A stretch of DNA of 63,243 bases, from contig CACIYC010000007.1 of assembly GCA_902590775.1 (NCBI GenBank), forward strand, positions 1-63,243, given 5' to 3'. Positions 35,891-46,184 of this stretch are shown piece after piece. Under the pieces are notes generated by a model. It did not search any database and had not been told where the DNA came from. It saw nothing but the letters and a program-made list of their open reading frames with translations. This DNA is from an uncultured Prochlorococcus sp. GTDB taxonomy: Bacteria > Cyanobacteriota > Cyanobacteriia > PCC-6307 > Cyanobiaceae. Numbering within the stretch: the stretch's first letter is position 1; each line of letters begins with the position of its first letter. The position numbers were made by a program, and so were the translations under genes.

Positions 35891-36844
35891 ATGTATAATA
35901 AAAAGCGAGATAATATTAATACTATTAATAGGTTTAATTTGTTAACTGAAAAAGATAATCCCAGAAGTAAGAATATTGATATAGTCAGTACAGATAACTT
36001 AGTTGATATTTTTCTTGAAGAAGATAAAAGACCTCAGGATGCAGTTAGCAATGCAAAGAAAGAAATAGTTCAGAGCATTGATCTAATTTATAAAAGAATA
36101 TTAAACAATGGAAGGATTTTTTATGTAGGAGCAGGTACTTCTGGAAGGTTGGCGGTTTTAGATGCTGCTGAATGTCCGCCAACTTTTTGTACATCTCCTG
36201 AGTTAGTACAAGCAATTATTGCTGGAGGATATAAATCTATGATTAATAGCTCTGAAGATGCAGAAGATAACAAATGTATTTCAGTAGAAGAGTTAAAGAA
36301 GAGAAACTTTAATTCTAATGATTGCCTAATTGGAATATCTGCAGGAGGAACAACCCCTTTTGTCTTATCAGCATTGAATTATTCAAAAGAAATAGGGGCC
36401 TTAAATATAGCTATAACATGTGTTCCAGAAAATGAAGTTTTTATAGAAAGTGATATTGTAATTAGGCTTATAACAGGTCCGGAAATTATAACAGGTTCAA
36501 CTAGGTTGAAAGCAGGAACAGCAACTAAAATGGTTTTAAATATACTTTCTACAGGAATTATGATTAAGTTAGGTAAAGTTTTTGGAAATAAAATGATAGA
36601 TCTTTCAATTAAAAACTGTAAATTATTAGATAGGTCAATTAGAATAATGACAGATATACTTGATATTGATAGACTTGAAGCTCTTAGTTTATTAGATAAG
36701 TCAAGAGGTTCTGTTAAGTTAGCTTGTTTGATGAAATTATCTGGATTAACCCTCAAAGATTCATTGGACTTGTTATCGAAAAATAATGGTAATTTAAGGA
36801 CTAGCTTGATTGATTTAAATTTAGATATCTCGGAACTATTCTAA
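35891..36844 (+). CDS. murQ: N-acetylmuramic acid 6-phosphate etherase
   Basis: The enzyme splits the lactyl ether of MurNAc-6-phosphate to GlcNAc-6-phosphate and lactate in murein recycling. The SIS-domain signatures are GAGTSGRLAVLDAAECPPTF (about residues 80-99), IAGGYKSMINSSEDAEDN and LIGISAGGTTPFVLSAL. The middle has LITGPEIITGSTRLKAGTATKMVLN. The 317 residues are slightly longer than the E. coli enzyme. No PTS MurP or recycling kinase is nearby in this window. It starts 1 bp after DUF3110 and precedes ppiB. Confidence 0.93.
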   Translation: MYNKKRDNINTINRFNLLTEKDNPRSKNIDIVSTDNLVDIFLEEDKRPQDAVSNAKKEIVQSIDLIYKRILNNGRIFYVGAGTSGRLAVLDAAECPPTFCTSPELVQAIIAGGYKSMINSSEDAEDNKCISVEELKKRNFNSNDCLIGISAGGTTPFVLSALNYSKEIGALNIAITCVPENEVFIESDIVIRLITGPEIITGSTRLKAGTATKMVLNILSTGIMIKLGKVFGNKMIDLSIKNCKLLDRSIRIMTDILDIDRLEALSLLDKSRGSVKLACLMKLSGLTLKDSLDLLSKNNGNLRTSLIDLNLDISELF

Positions 36845-36907
36845 ATTTTGCGATATTTTCTATAATATTGGCTATATTAATAAATATATATTAAAGCCCT
36901 AAAGAAA

Positions 36908-37345
36908 ATGAAAGCACTAATGGAAACGGATATGGGTCAAATAACCATTGATTTATTTGAGACTGAAGCGCCTAATACAGTTGCAAATTTTGTAAAGCTT
37001 TCAAAAGAAGGATTTTACGATGGTTTGTCTTTCCACAGAGTTATTCAAGGTTTTATGGCCCAAGGAGGATGTCCTAATAGCAGAAAAGGCTCTTCAGGAA
37101 TGGCTGGAACAGGAGGCCCTGGTTACAAGATTGATTGTGAAATTAATGATAACAAACATTTACCGGGTTCAGTCTCCATGGCTCATGCGGGGAAAAACAC
37201 CGGGGGAAGTCAATTTTTCATAGTTCATGAGGCTCAACCCCATTTAGATGGAGTCCATACTGTTTTTGGCCGTACAGGTGACATAGAGGTTGTATTAAAA
37301 TTAAAAAATGGCTCTGAGATTAAAAAAATTAGTATTATTAATTAA
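36908..37345 (+). CDS. ppiB: Cyclophilin-type peptidyl-prolyl isomerase
   Basis: This cytosolic peptidyl-prolyl isomerase has 145 residues. The catalytic region [15 protein letters not shown] (about residues 42-56) carries the Arg, Phe, Met and Gln of the active site. [16 protein letters not shown] (about 99-114) and [11 protein letters not shown] complete the cyclophilin fold. The protein is compact, with no signal peptide. It converges on ribBA with an 11-bp gap and lies 63 bp after murQ. Confidence 0.95.
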   Translation: MKALMETDMGQITIDLFETEAPNTVANFVKLSKEGFYDGLSFHRVIQGFMAQGGCPNSRKGSSGMAGTGGPGYKIDCEINDNKHLPGSVSMAHAGKNTGGSQFFIVHEAQPHLDGVHTVFGRTGDIEVVLKLKNGSEIKKISIIN

Positions 37346-37356
37346 TTTTATATTCA

Positions 37357-39003
37357 TTATTTCCATGTTATAACTACTGGATTTTCTTTTATATCTATAT
37401 CATTTATTATATTGCAAATACCTTGTCTTAATTCAAATAAAGATGCGTATTTTGTTTTAAGGTTAAGTGATGGATGAATTGCTTGCTCTTCTTTTGATGA
37501 TATAAAGATTCCAAGTCTTTTTGTTCCTTCCCATTTGCTAATTGTTTGCAGAAGTATAGAAATTGAGCTCAGTTCATTACAATTTATTAGTCTCCATACA
37601 AACTGTGGTCTTTCCCAGATGGCTAATAGTCTAGATGAATTAATAGGATTAATTTCTATTCCATGTTCCTTAGCTATTTGTTCTCCATGACTTTTAAAAA
37701 TAGATAGCATTTGTGCTGAAGCTGAACCATCCCAGTACATATAATAATACTTTCCAGATTCACTTATCTGATTTTCATCAAAGAAATGTCCAAGTTTCTT
37801 ACGTTTAATATTTAAATAGTCAATATTATAATCAGTGGGAGAAATTACTAAAGGTTCCCGAGATACTACTTGTAAACCATATCCTCCTAAACCTGCAATT
37901 TTTCTTGGATTATTAGTTAATAATCTTAGTCTATTAATTCCTAAATCTGTAAGAATTTGAGCTCCTACACCATAATTTCTAAGATCGGCTGGAAAGCCAA
38001 GTCTTTCATTTGCTTCAACAGTATCTAGACCTCCATCTTGAAGACTATAGGCTTTTAATTTATTAATTAAGCCTATTCCACGACCTTCTTGTCTGAGATA
38101 AACTACTATTCCTTCTCCTTCTGAAGAAATCCTAGACAAAGCAGCCTCAAGTTGTGGTCTGCAATCACATCTTAATGAGCCAAAAGCATCTCCTGTTAAA
38201 CATTCAGAATGCATCCTAACGAGTACTGGCTCTTTTAGTTCATCTATTTTCCCTTTGACTATTGCTACATGTTCTGTTCCATCCAATTCATTAATATATC
38301 CAATTGCCTCAAAATTCCCAAAAATACTTGGTAATCTTGTAGAGGCTTTTCTATAAACAAATCTTTCATTTTCTAATCTATATCTAATTAAATCGGCAAT
38401 GCTTATAATCTTAAGTCCCCATCTTTTAGCGTAATTTTTCAACTCTGGCAGTCTTGCCATAGAGCCATCTGAATTTTGTATTTCGCAAATTACTCCCGCT
38501 GCTGATAATCCTGATAACAAAGAAAGATCTACCGCTGCCTCTGTATGGCCTGCTCTTTTTAAAACACCGCCCTTGTTAGCTCTTAGAGGAAATACATGAC
38601 CAGGTCTCCTTAAATTTTCGGGTTTTGCATTAGGGTTAATAGCTACTTGTATTGTTCTCGCTCTGTCTTCAGCTGAAATACCTGTAGATACTCCATATTC
38701 TGGACCTGCATCAATACTCACAGTAAAAGCTGTTTGGTTGGAATCGGTATTTCGGTCAACCATTAAGGGAAGATCAAGTTGGTCTAAACGTTCACCATCC
38801 ATTGCGAGACAAATTAATCCTCTGGCCTCTGTTGCCATAAAGTTAATTTGCTGTGGAGTAGCAAACTGGGCTGCACATATTAAATCTCCTTCGTTTTCCC
38901 TGCTTTCGTCATCTACTACAACAATACATTCTCCATTTCTTATAGCAGCCAATGCATCTGCTATATGATCAAAAACAATATTTATTGGTTCTTTTGCTTT
39001 CAA
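37357..39003 (-). CDS. ribBA: Bifunctional riboflavin biosynthesis enzyme RibBA
   Basis: The N-terminal DHBP synthase half (about residues 1-205) has GECIVVVDDESRENEGDLICA and the GHTEAAVDLSLLSGL stretch. The GTP cyclohydrolase II half (about 215-400) has RMHSECLTGDAFGSLRCDCR with the zinc cysteines and YLRQEGRGIGL. A further 135 residues at the C-terminus (from about YYYMYWDGS) match neither domain; RibBA proteins usually end near residue 400. The enzyme makes both early precursors of FMN and FAD. It diverges from argC. Confidence 0.96.
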   Translation of the reverse strand: MKAKEPINIVFDHIADALAAIRNGECIVVVDDESRENEGDLICAAQFATPQQINFMATEARGLICLAMDGERLDQLDLPLMVDRNTDSNQTAFTVSIDAGPEYGVSTGISAEDRARTIQVAINPNAKPENLRRPGHVFPLRANKGGVLKRAGHTEAAVDLSLLSGLSAAGVICEIQNSDGSMARLPELKNYAKRWGLKIISIADLIRYRLENERFVYRKASTRLPSIFGNFEAIGYINELDGTEHVAIVKGKIDELKEPVLVRMHSECLTGDAFGSLRCDCRPQLEAALSRISSEGEGIVVYLRQEGRGIGLINKLKAYSLQDGGLDTVEANERLGFPADLRNYGVGAQILTDLGINRLRLLTNNPRKIAGLGGYGLQVVSREPLVISPTDYNIDYLNIKRKKLGHFFDENQISESGKYYYMYWDGSASAQMLSIFKSHGEQIAKEHGIEINPINSSRLLAIWERPQFVWRLINCNELSSISILLQTISKWEGTKRLGIFISSKEEQAIHPSLNLKTKYASLFELRQGICNIINDIDIKENPVVITWK

Positions 39004-39091
39004 GTGATACCTCTTTAAAATTTGAGAATATTGTTGTTATAGAACTCTTGTTTAAGTTCTTAGCATTTATGAGAATGTATATTATTTGTTT

Positions 39092-40171
39092 ATGAACTCC
39101 TTAAATAATAATCCAAAGCGTGTCGCAGTGATAGGGGCCTCAGGCTATGGAGGTATCCAAATTATTAAGTTATTAAAGGATCACCCATTTTTTGAGATCT
39201 CTTTTTTGGGAGGCTCAAAGACTGCTTCAAGGAATTGGAATGAATTATGTCCATTTATCCCTTTAGATAACGACCCAGTAATAGAAAAAGTCGATCCAAT
39301 AAAAATTTCTGATAACTGTGATTTTGTAATTCTTAGTCTTCCCAATGGCCTTTCATCACAATTAACTCCTCAACTACTTGAAAATAATTTAAGAATAGTA
39401 GACCTATCAGCTGATTATAGATATCGTTCTTTGGATCAATGGAAAAAAGTTTATTCATCTGAATCTAAAGATATTAGAAGAAATGATTACAATCTATGTA
39501 AGAAGGCTATTTATGGAATACCTGAATTTAATGCTGCTTATATTTCAAAGGCTGATATTGTTGCATCTCCAGGTTGTTTCCCAACCTCAGCATTACTACC
39601 TTTATATCCTTTTTTAAAACAAGGTCTTGTAGAGACAGATGGCATTATTATTGATTCAAAATCAGGAACATCTGGTGGTGGTAGAAATCCAAAAGAACAT
39701 TTATTATTAGCAGAAGCATCTGAATCAATATCATCATATAAAGTTGTTGGTCACCGTCATACTTCAGAAATAGAACAAGAGTTAAGTGCTATTTCAGGAA
39801 TAGAGATTGAACTTCAATTTACCCCTCATCTGGTACCTATGGTAAGAGGAATTCTTAGTACAACTTATGCTCGATTAAGAGATCCAGGACTTACTGCAGA
39901 GGATTGTAAAACAGTACTAGAAACATTTTATCGTTTAAATAAAACTGTAGATATACTTCCTGTCGGAATATATCCACATACTAAATGGGTTAGATTTACT
40001 AATAGAGCTTTAATTAGTGTCCAGGTCGATCAAAGAAATGGACGCTTAATCATATTATCTGCAATAGATAATTTAATTAAAGGCCAAGCAGGTCAAGCTA
40101 TTCAGAGTCTTAATTTAATGGCTGGAATTGATGAGTGTATAGGTTTGCCATTAGATACTTTCTACCCATAA
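39092..40171 (+). CDS. argC: N-acetyl-gamma-glutamyl-phosphate reductase
   Basis: The enzyme reduces N-acetylglutamyl-phosphate to the semialdehyde in arginine synthesis. The start is the ATG at 39092 (MNSLNNNPKRVAVIGASGYGG); a TTG two codons upstream is not needed. The Rossmann loop GASGYGG, catalytic Cys in VASPGCFPTSALLPL (about 160) and the GHRHTSEIEQEL histidine segment (about 220) are all present. The length of 359 residues is normal. It ends 1 bp from purN, which runs the other way. Confidence 0.97.
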   Translation: MNSLNNNPKRVAVIGASGYGGIQIIKLLKDHPFFEISFLGGSKTASRNWNELCPFIPLDNDPVIEKVDPIKISDNCDFVILSLPNGLSSQLTPQLLENNLRIVDLSADYRYRSLDQWKKVYSSESKDIRRNDYNLCKKAIYGIPEFNAAYISKADIVASPGCFPTSALLPLYPFLKQGLVETDGIIIDSKSGTSGGGRNPKEHLLLAEASESISSYKVVGHRHTSEIEQELSAISGIEIELQFTPHLVPMVRGILSTTYARLRDPGLTAEDCKTVLETFYRLNKTVDILPVGIYPHTKWVRFTNRALISVQVDQRNGRLIILSAIDNLIKGQAGQAIQSLNLMAGIDECIGLPLDTFYP

Positions 40172-40172
40172 T

Positions 40173-40820
40173 CTAATTATTTCTTCTCCATTTCATTGCA
40201 GCTAATGCTATTCCCATGCTTATTATCTTATGCTCTTGTTTTTGAATCTTAGAATGTAGTGTCATTTCATTATCAGAATCATCTACATGAATTGCAGATT
40301 GAATTATAATTTCGCCAGAATCAATATCTTCTTCTACAATATGAACAGTACAACCTGTTATTTTTACTTTATTTGTTATAGCTTGTCTAATTGCTTTATT
40401 ACCTTTAAAGCTAGGCAATAAAGAAGGATGTAAATTTACTATTCTACCTTTAAATTCTTTTATTAGAATATTAGTAACAATTCTCATCCAACCAACCATA
40501 ACTATAGCTTCAATATAATTAATTCTACATATCTTGATAATTGCTTTATCAAGATCTTCTCTGCTTTCGAAATCTTTATGGTTTAAAACATAATAAGGAA
40601 TCGAAAGTTTTGTTGCTCTTTCGATTGCTTCACAATTATGTGAATTTACTATTAAACAAATGATTTCTGCATCTAATTTAGAACGTTCTATATCTATAGC
40701 TATTGATTCAAAGTTAGTACCTTTTCCAGATGCTAAAATAGCAAGTTTTATTTTTGGATCAAATCTTGGAAAGTCTTTCAAATATGGAGATATAAGTCCT
40801 TCAGAATTTTTATTAAACAT
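40173..40820 (-). CDS. purN: Phosphoribosylglycinamide formyltransferase
   Basis: This 10-formyl-THF-dependent transferase works in purine synthesis. The N-terminal part has LAILASGKGTNFESIA (about residues 27-42), and the catalytic region includes GRIVNLHPSLLPSFKG (about 125-140, with the active-site His) and TGCTVHIVEEDIDSGEII. The 215 residues include about 25 extra at the N-terminus. It converges on argC with a 1-bp gap. Confidence 0.95.
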   Translation of the reverse strand: MFNKNSEGLISPYLKDFPRFDPKIKLAILASGKGTNFESIAIDIERSKLDAEIICLIVNSHNCEAIERATKLSIPYYVLNHKDFESREDLDKAIIKICRINYIEAIVMVGWMRIVTNILIKEFKGRIVNLHPSLLPSFKGNKAIRQAITNKVKITGCTVHIVEEDIDSGEIIIQSAIHVDDSDNEMTLHSKIQKQEHKIISMGIALAAMKWRRNN

Positions 40821-40986
40821 AATATAATATATGCTAAAAAATTGCTAGATTATAAATTAATATTTATATTATATCAAATATTGATTCTTAACCATTTAAT
40901 TTGTTTTTTAGATAATGTATAGTTTTTCAATGCAAATGATTCATACTAGTATTACCAATAGATTCTACGTAGGCTTTTTGTAAGAT

Positions 40987-42588
40987 ATGAGCTCATCAGC
41001 CTCCATTAAAGATATTGAGAATGATCAGTGGAAACGTTTTTGTGACCTTCTTTTTTTTGATGAACAAATAGGTCTTTGGCTAGATATCAGTCGAATGAGC
41101 ATTTCATCAAAGGAGCTTGGTGACTTAGAAGTTCCTTTTAAAAGTGCTTTTAAAGCGATGGGTCAACTAGAAGAAGGTGCTATTTCAAATCAAGACGAAG
41201 GTAGACAAGTAGGTCATTATTGGCTTAGAAATCCAGATATCGCTCCTTCTCAAGATATCTCTCAATCTATATCTAATTCAATATCTGATATAGAGGCTTT
41301 TGGAAAGGATATTATCAATGGAGTTTTGAAAAATGATAATGGAGAGGTATTTACAGATGTTCTTTGGATAGGAATTGGTGGAAGTGGCTTAGGTCCTTTG
41401 TTGTTAGTTAATTCTCTTCAATGTTCTCAATTAGGTCTGAACTTCACTTTCTTAGACAATGTAGATCCAAATGGTATTTATCAAAAATTATATTCATTAA
41501 AGAATAAACTTAATACAACATTATTTGTTGTAGTTAGCAAGTCTGGTGGTACACCTGAACCTCAAATCGCTATGGATCAGACCCGTAATTTCATATGCCA
41601 ACATGGGGTTGATTGGTCTTCTAGAGCAGTAGCTATAACAATGTCTGATAGTTTACTTGATAAAAAAGCTTGTCAGGAAAAATGGCTCAAAAGATTTGAT
41701 CTCCCTGATTGGGTAGGAGGTCGCACTAGTATAACTGGAGCTGTAGGGTTATTGCCTTTAGTTCTAATAGGAGAGGACATTAATAATTTTTTAGAAGGAG
41801 CAAGAAAGATGGACCAAATAACAAGAATATTAGATATCTATAAAAATCCCGCTGCATTGTTAGCTTCATCTTGGTTTTACGCAGGAAATGGAAAAGGTCA
41901 TCGAGATATGGTTGTTTTACCCTATCAAGATCGATTAGAAGTTTTTAGTAAGTATCTTCAGCAATTAGTTATGGAATCTTTAGGTAAACAGTTAAATAGA
42001 AAAGGTATAGAAGTAAACCAAGGAATAGCAGTGTATGGAAATAAAGGTTCTACAGATCAACATGCTTATGTTCAACAATTAAGAGATGGGATAGATAATT
42101 TCTTTGTAACTTTTATTGAAATTCTGAAAGATAATGAAAAAGTTCCAAGAATTAATAAAAAGAATCCCGGTGATTATTTGTCTGGTTTTCTCCAAGGTAC
42201 AAAATTAGCTTTATCAGAAAATGATCGTCAAAGTATTACTATAACTATTAATGAATTTAGTAGTTATACATTAGGTTCATTAATAGCCCTTTTTGAGCGT
42301 GCAGTAGGATTATATGCTGAGTTAATTGACATAAATGCTTATCATCAGCCAGGAGTAGAGGCAGGGAAAAAAGCTGCTTCTAATATATTAAAACTACAAT
42401 CTAATATTGAAGAAATTGTAGACAATAATTATGAATCTAGTATATCATTTATTAAGAAAAAAATTCCACATTCAACAGAAGAATCTATCTTTATAGTTTT
42501 AAGACATCTTTCCTCTAATAACAAATCCATAATAGTAAAAGGAGATTGGTCTAATCCCAGATCGTTGAAAATATATAAATCTAATTAA
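40987..42588 (+). CDS. pgi: Glucose-6-phosphate isomerase
   Basis: The enzyme interconverts glucose 6-phosphate and fructose 6-phosphate. The sugar-phosphate sites [11 protein letters not shown] (about residue 128) and [12 protein letters not shown] (about 182) are clear, followed by [18 protein letters not shown] and the late [13 protein letters not shown] segment. It has 533 residues, as in other cyanobacteria. Its stop overlaps the leuS stop by 4 bp on the opposite strand. The 166-bp upstream region (shared with purN) is AT-rich. Confidence 0.96.
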   Translation: MSSSASIKDIENDQWKRFCDLLFFDEQIGLWLDISRMSISSKELGDLEVPFKSAFKAMGQLEEGAISNQDEGRQVGHYWLRNPDIAPSQDISQSISNSISDIEAFGKDIINGVLKNDNGEVFTDVLWIGIGGSGLGPLLLVNSLQCSQLGLNFTFLDNVDPNGIYQKLYSLKNKLNTTLFVVVSKSGGTPEPQIAMDQTRNFICQHGVDWSSRAVAITMSDSLLDKKACQEKWLKRFDLPDWVGGRTSITGAVGLLPLVLIGEDINNFLEGARKMDQITRILDIYKNPAALLASSWFYAGNGKGHRDMVVLPYQDRLEVFSKYLQQLVMESLGKQLNRKGIEVNQGIAVYGNKGSTDQHAYVQQLRDGIDNFFVTFIEILKDNEKVPRINKKNPGDYLSGFLQGTKLALSENDRQSITITINEFSSYTLGSLIALFERAVGLYAELIDINAYHQPGVEAGKKAASNILKLQSNIEEIVDNNYESSISFIKKKIPHSTEESIFIVLRHLSSNNKSIIVKGDWSNPRSLKIYKSN

Positions 42589-45188
42589 ATTACAATATTT
42601 ACAAGCTTTCCTTTTATAACAATTACTCTTTTAGCCTTACCATTTTGAAGCCATTTTTTTGCTATCTCACTTTCTAAAGCCTTTTTCTCTAGAACATCCA
42701 AATTTTCATTAGTCTCTACTAAAATATGCCCTCTAACTTTCCCATTTATCTGAATTACTAACTTGTAATTCTCTTCAATTAAAGCTGATTTATCATATGA
42801 AGGCCAATTTTGAGAATGGACACTACCCTGACCATTTATTAATAACCAAAATTCTTCTGCTATGTGTGGAGCAAACGGTGCAATTAATAATATTAAGTTG
42901 GTTATAGATTCATTTATAATTAGTTCCCTGCAGCTTTTAATATTTTCATTTAATGTATTATAAAGTATCATTAGCTCTGATATTGCTGTATTAAATTGAG
43001 AATTTAAATGCAGGTCATTAGTTACTTCTTTTATAGTTTTATGTAGTATCTTCCTAACTTTTTTTTCATTTTCATTGAGATTATCTGGAACTAAAATGTT
43101 GTCTCTTGTTGATTCATTAATTGAATATGTAAATTTAATGTCTATTATTAGACGCCATAATCTATTTAGGAATCTAAATTGTCCGTCTACATCAGACTCA
43201 TCCCATTCTAAATCTTTTTCAGGAGGAGCTTTAAATAAAATAAACATCCTCGCTGTATCAGTACCAAATTTCTCTATCACGTGAGATGGATCAACTCCAT
43301 TATATTTAGATTTTGACATTTTCTCAAATATTACTTCTAGTTTATCTCCATTTTCTGGGTCTCTAGGATCATCAATATCTTTAATTTTACCTGTTGGTAT
43401 GTAATTAAGGGTATTTGGATTTCTATATGTAACTCCTTGAACCATACCTTGAGTTAATAACTTTTTAAATGGCTCATTAATTTCTAAAAGATTATTAGTT
43501 TTTAATGCTTTTACTAAAAATCTAGAATAAAGTAAATGAAGTATTGCATGCTCTATACCGCCTACATACTGATCTACAGGAAGCCATTTATTGACTATAT
43601 CATTTCTAAAAGGTAGCTCCTTATTTTTAGAATCTATATATCTTAGAAAATACCATGAAGAACACATAAATGTATCCATCGTATCAGTTTCTTTAATTGC
43701 ATTAAGAGAACATTTTGGACATTTTTCATTTAAATTAATTGTTTCATTCCTTTTATTTTGGCTTGGCTTGCTTAAATTGACTGGAAGTGATTCTATTGGT
43801 AAAGGAACAACTCCACAATTTTCGCAATTTACAACAGGTATTGGACATCCCCAATATCGTTGTCTTGAGATTAGCCAATCCCTAAGTTTGTAACTTACTT
43901 TTTCTTCTGCCCAGTTATTTTGAATACCAATAGAAATTATTTCTTCCTTTGCTCTTTCTGAATCGATTCCATTAAGTTTGCCTGAATTAATTAATATTCC
44001 TTTTGATGTAAATGCGGCATTACTGTTTTCTATATCTTCATTGTCTTTTGGCTTTATTACATATGTAATTGGTAAAGAATATTTCTTTGCAAATTCATAA
44101 TCTCTCTCATCATGAGCTGGTACCCCCATAACTGAACCTGTAGCGTAAGATGAAAGTACATAATCAGCTATCCAAATTGGAATAATCTTTTTATTTAATG
44201 GATTTATTGCATAGGTCCCAAGATGCATTCCATTTTTTGTTTTTCCTTCAGATGTTCTATCTTGATCACTTAATAAATTTATTTTTTTCCTAAATTTTTC
44301 TAAGTCGTTTCTCTTTGAACTTATTACCAATTGATCCACTAAAGGATTATCAGGAGCCAAACATAGATAGTTTGCTCCACTTAATGTATCTGCCCTTGTT
44401 GTAAATACTTTAATTTTTATACTTGAATTATCTTTTATCGAAAAAGTTATTTCTGAGCCTATTGATTTACCTATCCAATTTTCCTGCATTGTTTTAACAT
44501 TTTGTGGCCAACCATCTAATTCGTCTAGATCTTTTAATAACTGTTCTGCATAATCTGTAATCTTTAGGAACCATTGCTTTAGCTTTTTCTTTTCGACCTT
44601 AGCGCCTGATCTCCATGATCTTCCATTAGCATCTACTTGCTCGTTTGCTAAAACTGTTTTATCTATTGGGTCCCAATTCACTGTTGCTAATTTTTGATAA
44701 GCAAGGTTAGATTCAAGAAGTTTTAAAAAAATATACTGCGTCCACTTATAATAATCTTCATGGCATGTTCTTATTTCTTTTTCCCAATCTATTGACAAAC
44801 CAAGCCTCATTAATTGATTTTTCATTTGTTCTATATTCTGATTTGTCCAAATTTCTGCTTCGATACCTCTATCTATAGCAGCATTTTCAGCTGGTAATCC
44901 AAAAGCGTCCCATCCCATTGGATGAAGAACAGCATATCCAGCCATTCTTCGATACCTAGCTATAACATCTGTAATTACATAATTTCTTACATGTCCCATA
45001 TGTAGGTTTCCTGATGGATAAGGAAACATGGACAACGCATAGAATTTCTTTTGATCTTTTTTTGGTTCTTGAGTCTTATAAAGCAATGTTCTTTGCCATT
45101 CCTTCTGCCATTTCTCCTCTATTAATTGGGGGGTATAGCTAGGGACATTGTTATCTGATGAATCTTCAAATGGAATTGCTGTATCCAC
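42585..45188 (-). CDS. leuS: Leucyl-tRNA synthetase
   Basis: This class I synthetase charges tRNA-Leu. The HIGH-type motif is [12 protein letters not shown] (about residue 59), KMSKS is in [14 protein letters not shown] (about 621), and the CP1 editing domain lies around residues 225-420 ([12 protein letters not shown]). A CxxC zinc pair (NCENCG and KCPKCS, about 445-495) follows. The C-terminal tRNA-binding domain ends at residue 867. The tail overlaps pgi by 4 bp. It diverges from dapF. Confidence 0.97.
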   Translation of the reverse strand: MDTAIPFEDSSDNNVPSYTPQLIEEKWQKEWQRTLLYKTQEPKKDQKKFYALSMFPYPSGNLHMGHVRNYVITDVIARYRRMAGYAVLHPMGWDAFGLPAENAAIDRGIEAEIWTNQNIEQMKNQLMRLGLSIDWEKEIRTCHEDYYKWTQYIFLKLLESNLAYQKLATVNWDPIDKTVLANEQVDANGRSWRSGAKVEKKKLKQWFLKITDYAEQLLKDLDELDGWPQNVKTMQENWIGKSIGSEITFSIKDNSSIKIKVFTTRADTLSGANYLCLAPDNPLVDQLVISSKRNDLEKFRKKINLLSDQDRTSEGKTKNGMHLGTYAINPLNKKIIPIWIADYVLSSYATGSVMGVPAHDERDYEFAKKYSLPITYVIKPKDNEDIENSNAAFTSKGILINSGKLNGIDSERAKEEIISIGIQNNWAEEKVSYKLRDWLISRQRYWGCPIPVVNCENCGVVPLPIESLPVNLSKPSQNKRNETINLNEKCPKCSLNAIKETDTMDTFMCSSWYFLRYIDSKNKELPFRNDIVNKWLPVDQYVGGIEHAILHLLYSRFLVKALKTNNLLEINEPFKKLLTQGMVQGVTYRNPNTLNYIPTGKIKDIDDPRDPENGDKLEVIFEKMSKSKYNGVDPSHVIEKFGTDTARMFILFKAPPEKDLEWDESDVDGQFRFLNRLWRLIIDIKFTYSINESTRDNILVPDNLNENEKKVRKILHKTIKEVTNDLHLNSQFNTAISELMILYNTLNENIKSCRELIINESITNLILLIAPFAPHIAEEFWLLINGQGSVHSQNWPSYDKSALIEENYKLVIQINGKVRGHILVETNENLDVLEKKALESEIAKKWLQNGKAKRVIVIKGKLVNIVI

Positions 45189-45315
45189 TTATCTTAACCT
45201 TCGAAATACTGTAATTTCTAAATAATAATCTTATAGGTGAACTAAAATTACTTTTATATATATTTTTTGTAATAGAATATATTGTTAAGTCCTAATGAAT
45301 TAATAGGCAATTGCC

Positions 45316-46173
45316 ATGGAAGCCATAAATTTTAAGAAATATCAAGGGACTGGTAACGATTTTATTATTATTGATCTTCTTAATTATTCAAATAACTTGA
45401 ATGATAAATTTACTGATATAAATGAAATAAAACGTATATGTAATAGAAACTATGGGATTGGAGCAGATGGAATACTTTTAGTTTTACCAAGTAAGAATAA
45501 ATATATAGCTAAAATGCATATTATCAATCCAGATGGCTCTACACCTGAAATGTGTGGAAATGGTATCCGTTGTTTTGTTAAGTATCTAAGTGATTATACT
45601 AATTTAGTTAATGATGATCAATTAGTAATTGAAACTCTTGCAGGAGAAATTAGAGCTAATATTAAATCAAATAATGATATTGAAATTAATATGGGTCTTC
45701 CTATTTTTGAACCTAAATATATTCCTACTACTTTCAGTTTATTTGAATTAGATGTTCCATATGGAAGAATTATTTTAGATAATAAAGCTTATAAAATGTA
45801 TGCAGCTGGCATGGGAAATCCTCATGCTATTGTATACTTAGATTCTTTAGATGGCATTTCATTAGATGAATGGGGTAGTCTAATTGAAACAGATAAAAGG
45901 TTTCCCAACAAAACTAATGTTCATTTTGTTCAAATTGTAGAGAAGGACCTATTAATCCTTAAAGTTTGGGAAAGGGGAGCAGGGAAAACATTAGCATGTG
46001 GAACAGGAGCCTGCGCAACTCTTGCTATTAGCACTAAATTAAATTTATGCAATGAGAGTGCAAAAATATTATTACCTGGAGGTGATTTACAGATTAAATG
46101 GCCAAATAAATCTGGTCCAATATATATGAGTGGCCCAGCAGATTATGTCTTCTCTGGAGTTTTTAATATATAA
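45316..46173 (+). CDS. dapF: Diaminopimelate epimerase
   Basis: The enzyme converts LL- to meso-diaminopimelate for lysine and peptidoglycan. It has both catalytic cysteines: one in EMCGNGIRCFVKYL (about residue 79) and one in ACGTGACATLAI (about 228). The N-terminal FKKYQGTGNDFIIID and the later GMGNPHAIVYLD are standard. The length of 285 residues is normal. It starts a plus-strand run with a cysteine desulfurase 11 bp downstream. dapB is in the same window. Confidence 0.97.
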   Translation: MEAINFKKYQGTGNDFIIIDLLNYSNNLNDKFTDINEIKRICNRNYGIGADGILLVLPSKNKYIAKMHIINPDGSTPEMCGNGIRCFVKYLSDYTNLVNDDQLVIETLAGEIRANIKSNNDIEINMGLPIFEPKYIPTTFSLFELDVPYGRIILDNKAYKMYAAGMGNPHAIVYLDSLDGISLDEWGSLIETDKRFPNKTNVHFVQIVEKDLLILKVWERGAGKTLACGTGACATLAISTKLNLCNESAKILLPGGDLQIKWPNKSGPIYMSGPADYVFSGVFNI

Positions 46174-46184
46174 TTAATGCTATT

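Noticed and set aside
36379-36756. A 125-codon minus-strand frame inside murQ
   Set aside because: Antisense shadow of a clear enzyme gene, with no family resemblance of its own.
43591-43893. A 100-codon plus-strand frame inside leuS
   Set aside because: Shadow of leuS in its zinc and editing region; no independent evidence of coding.
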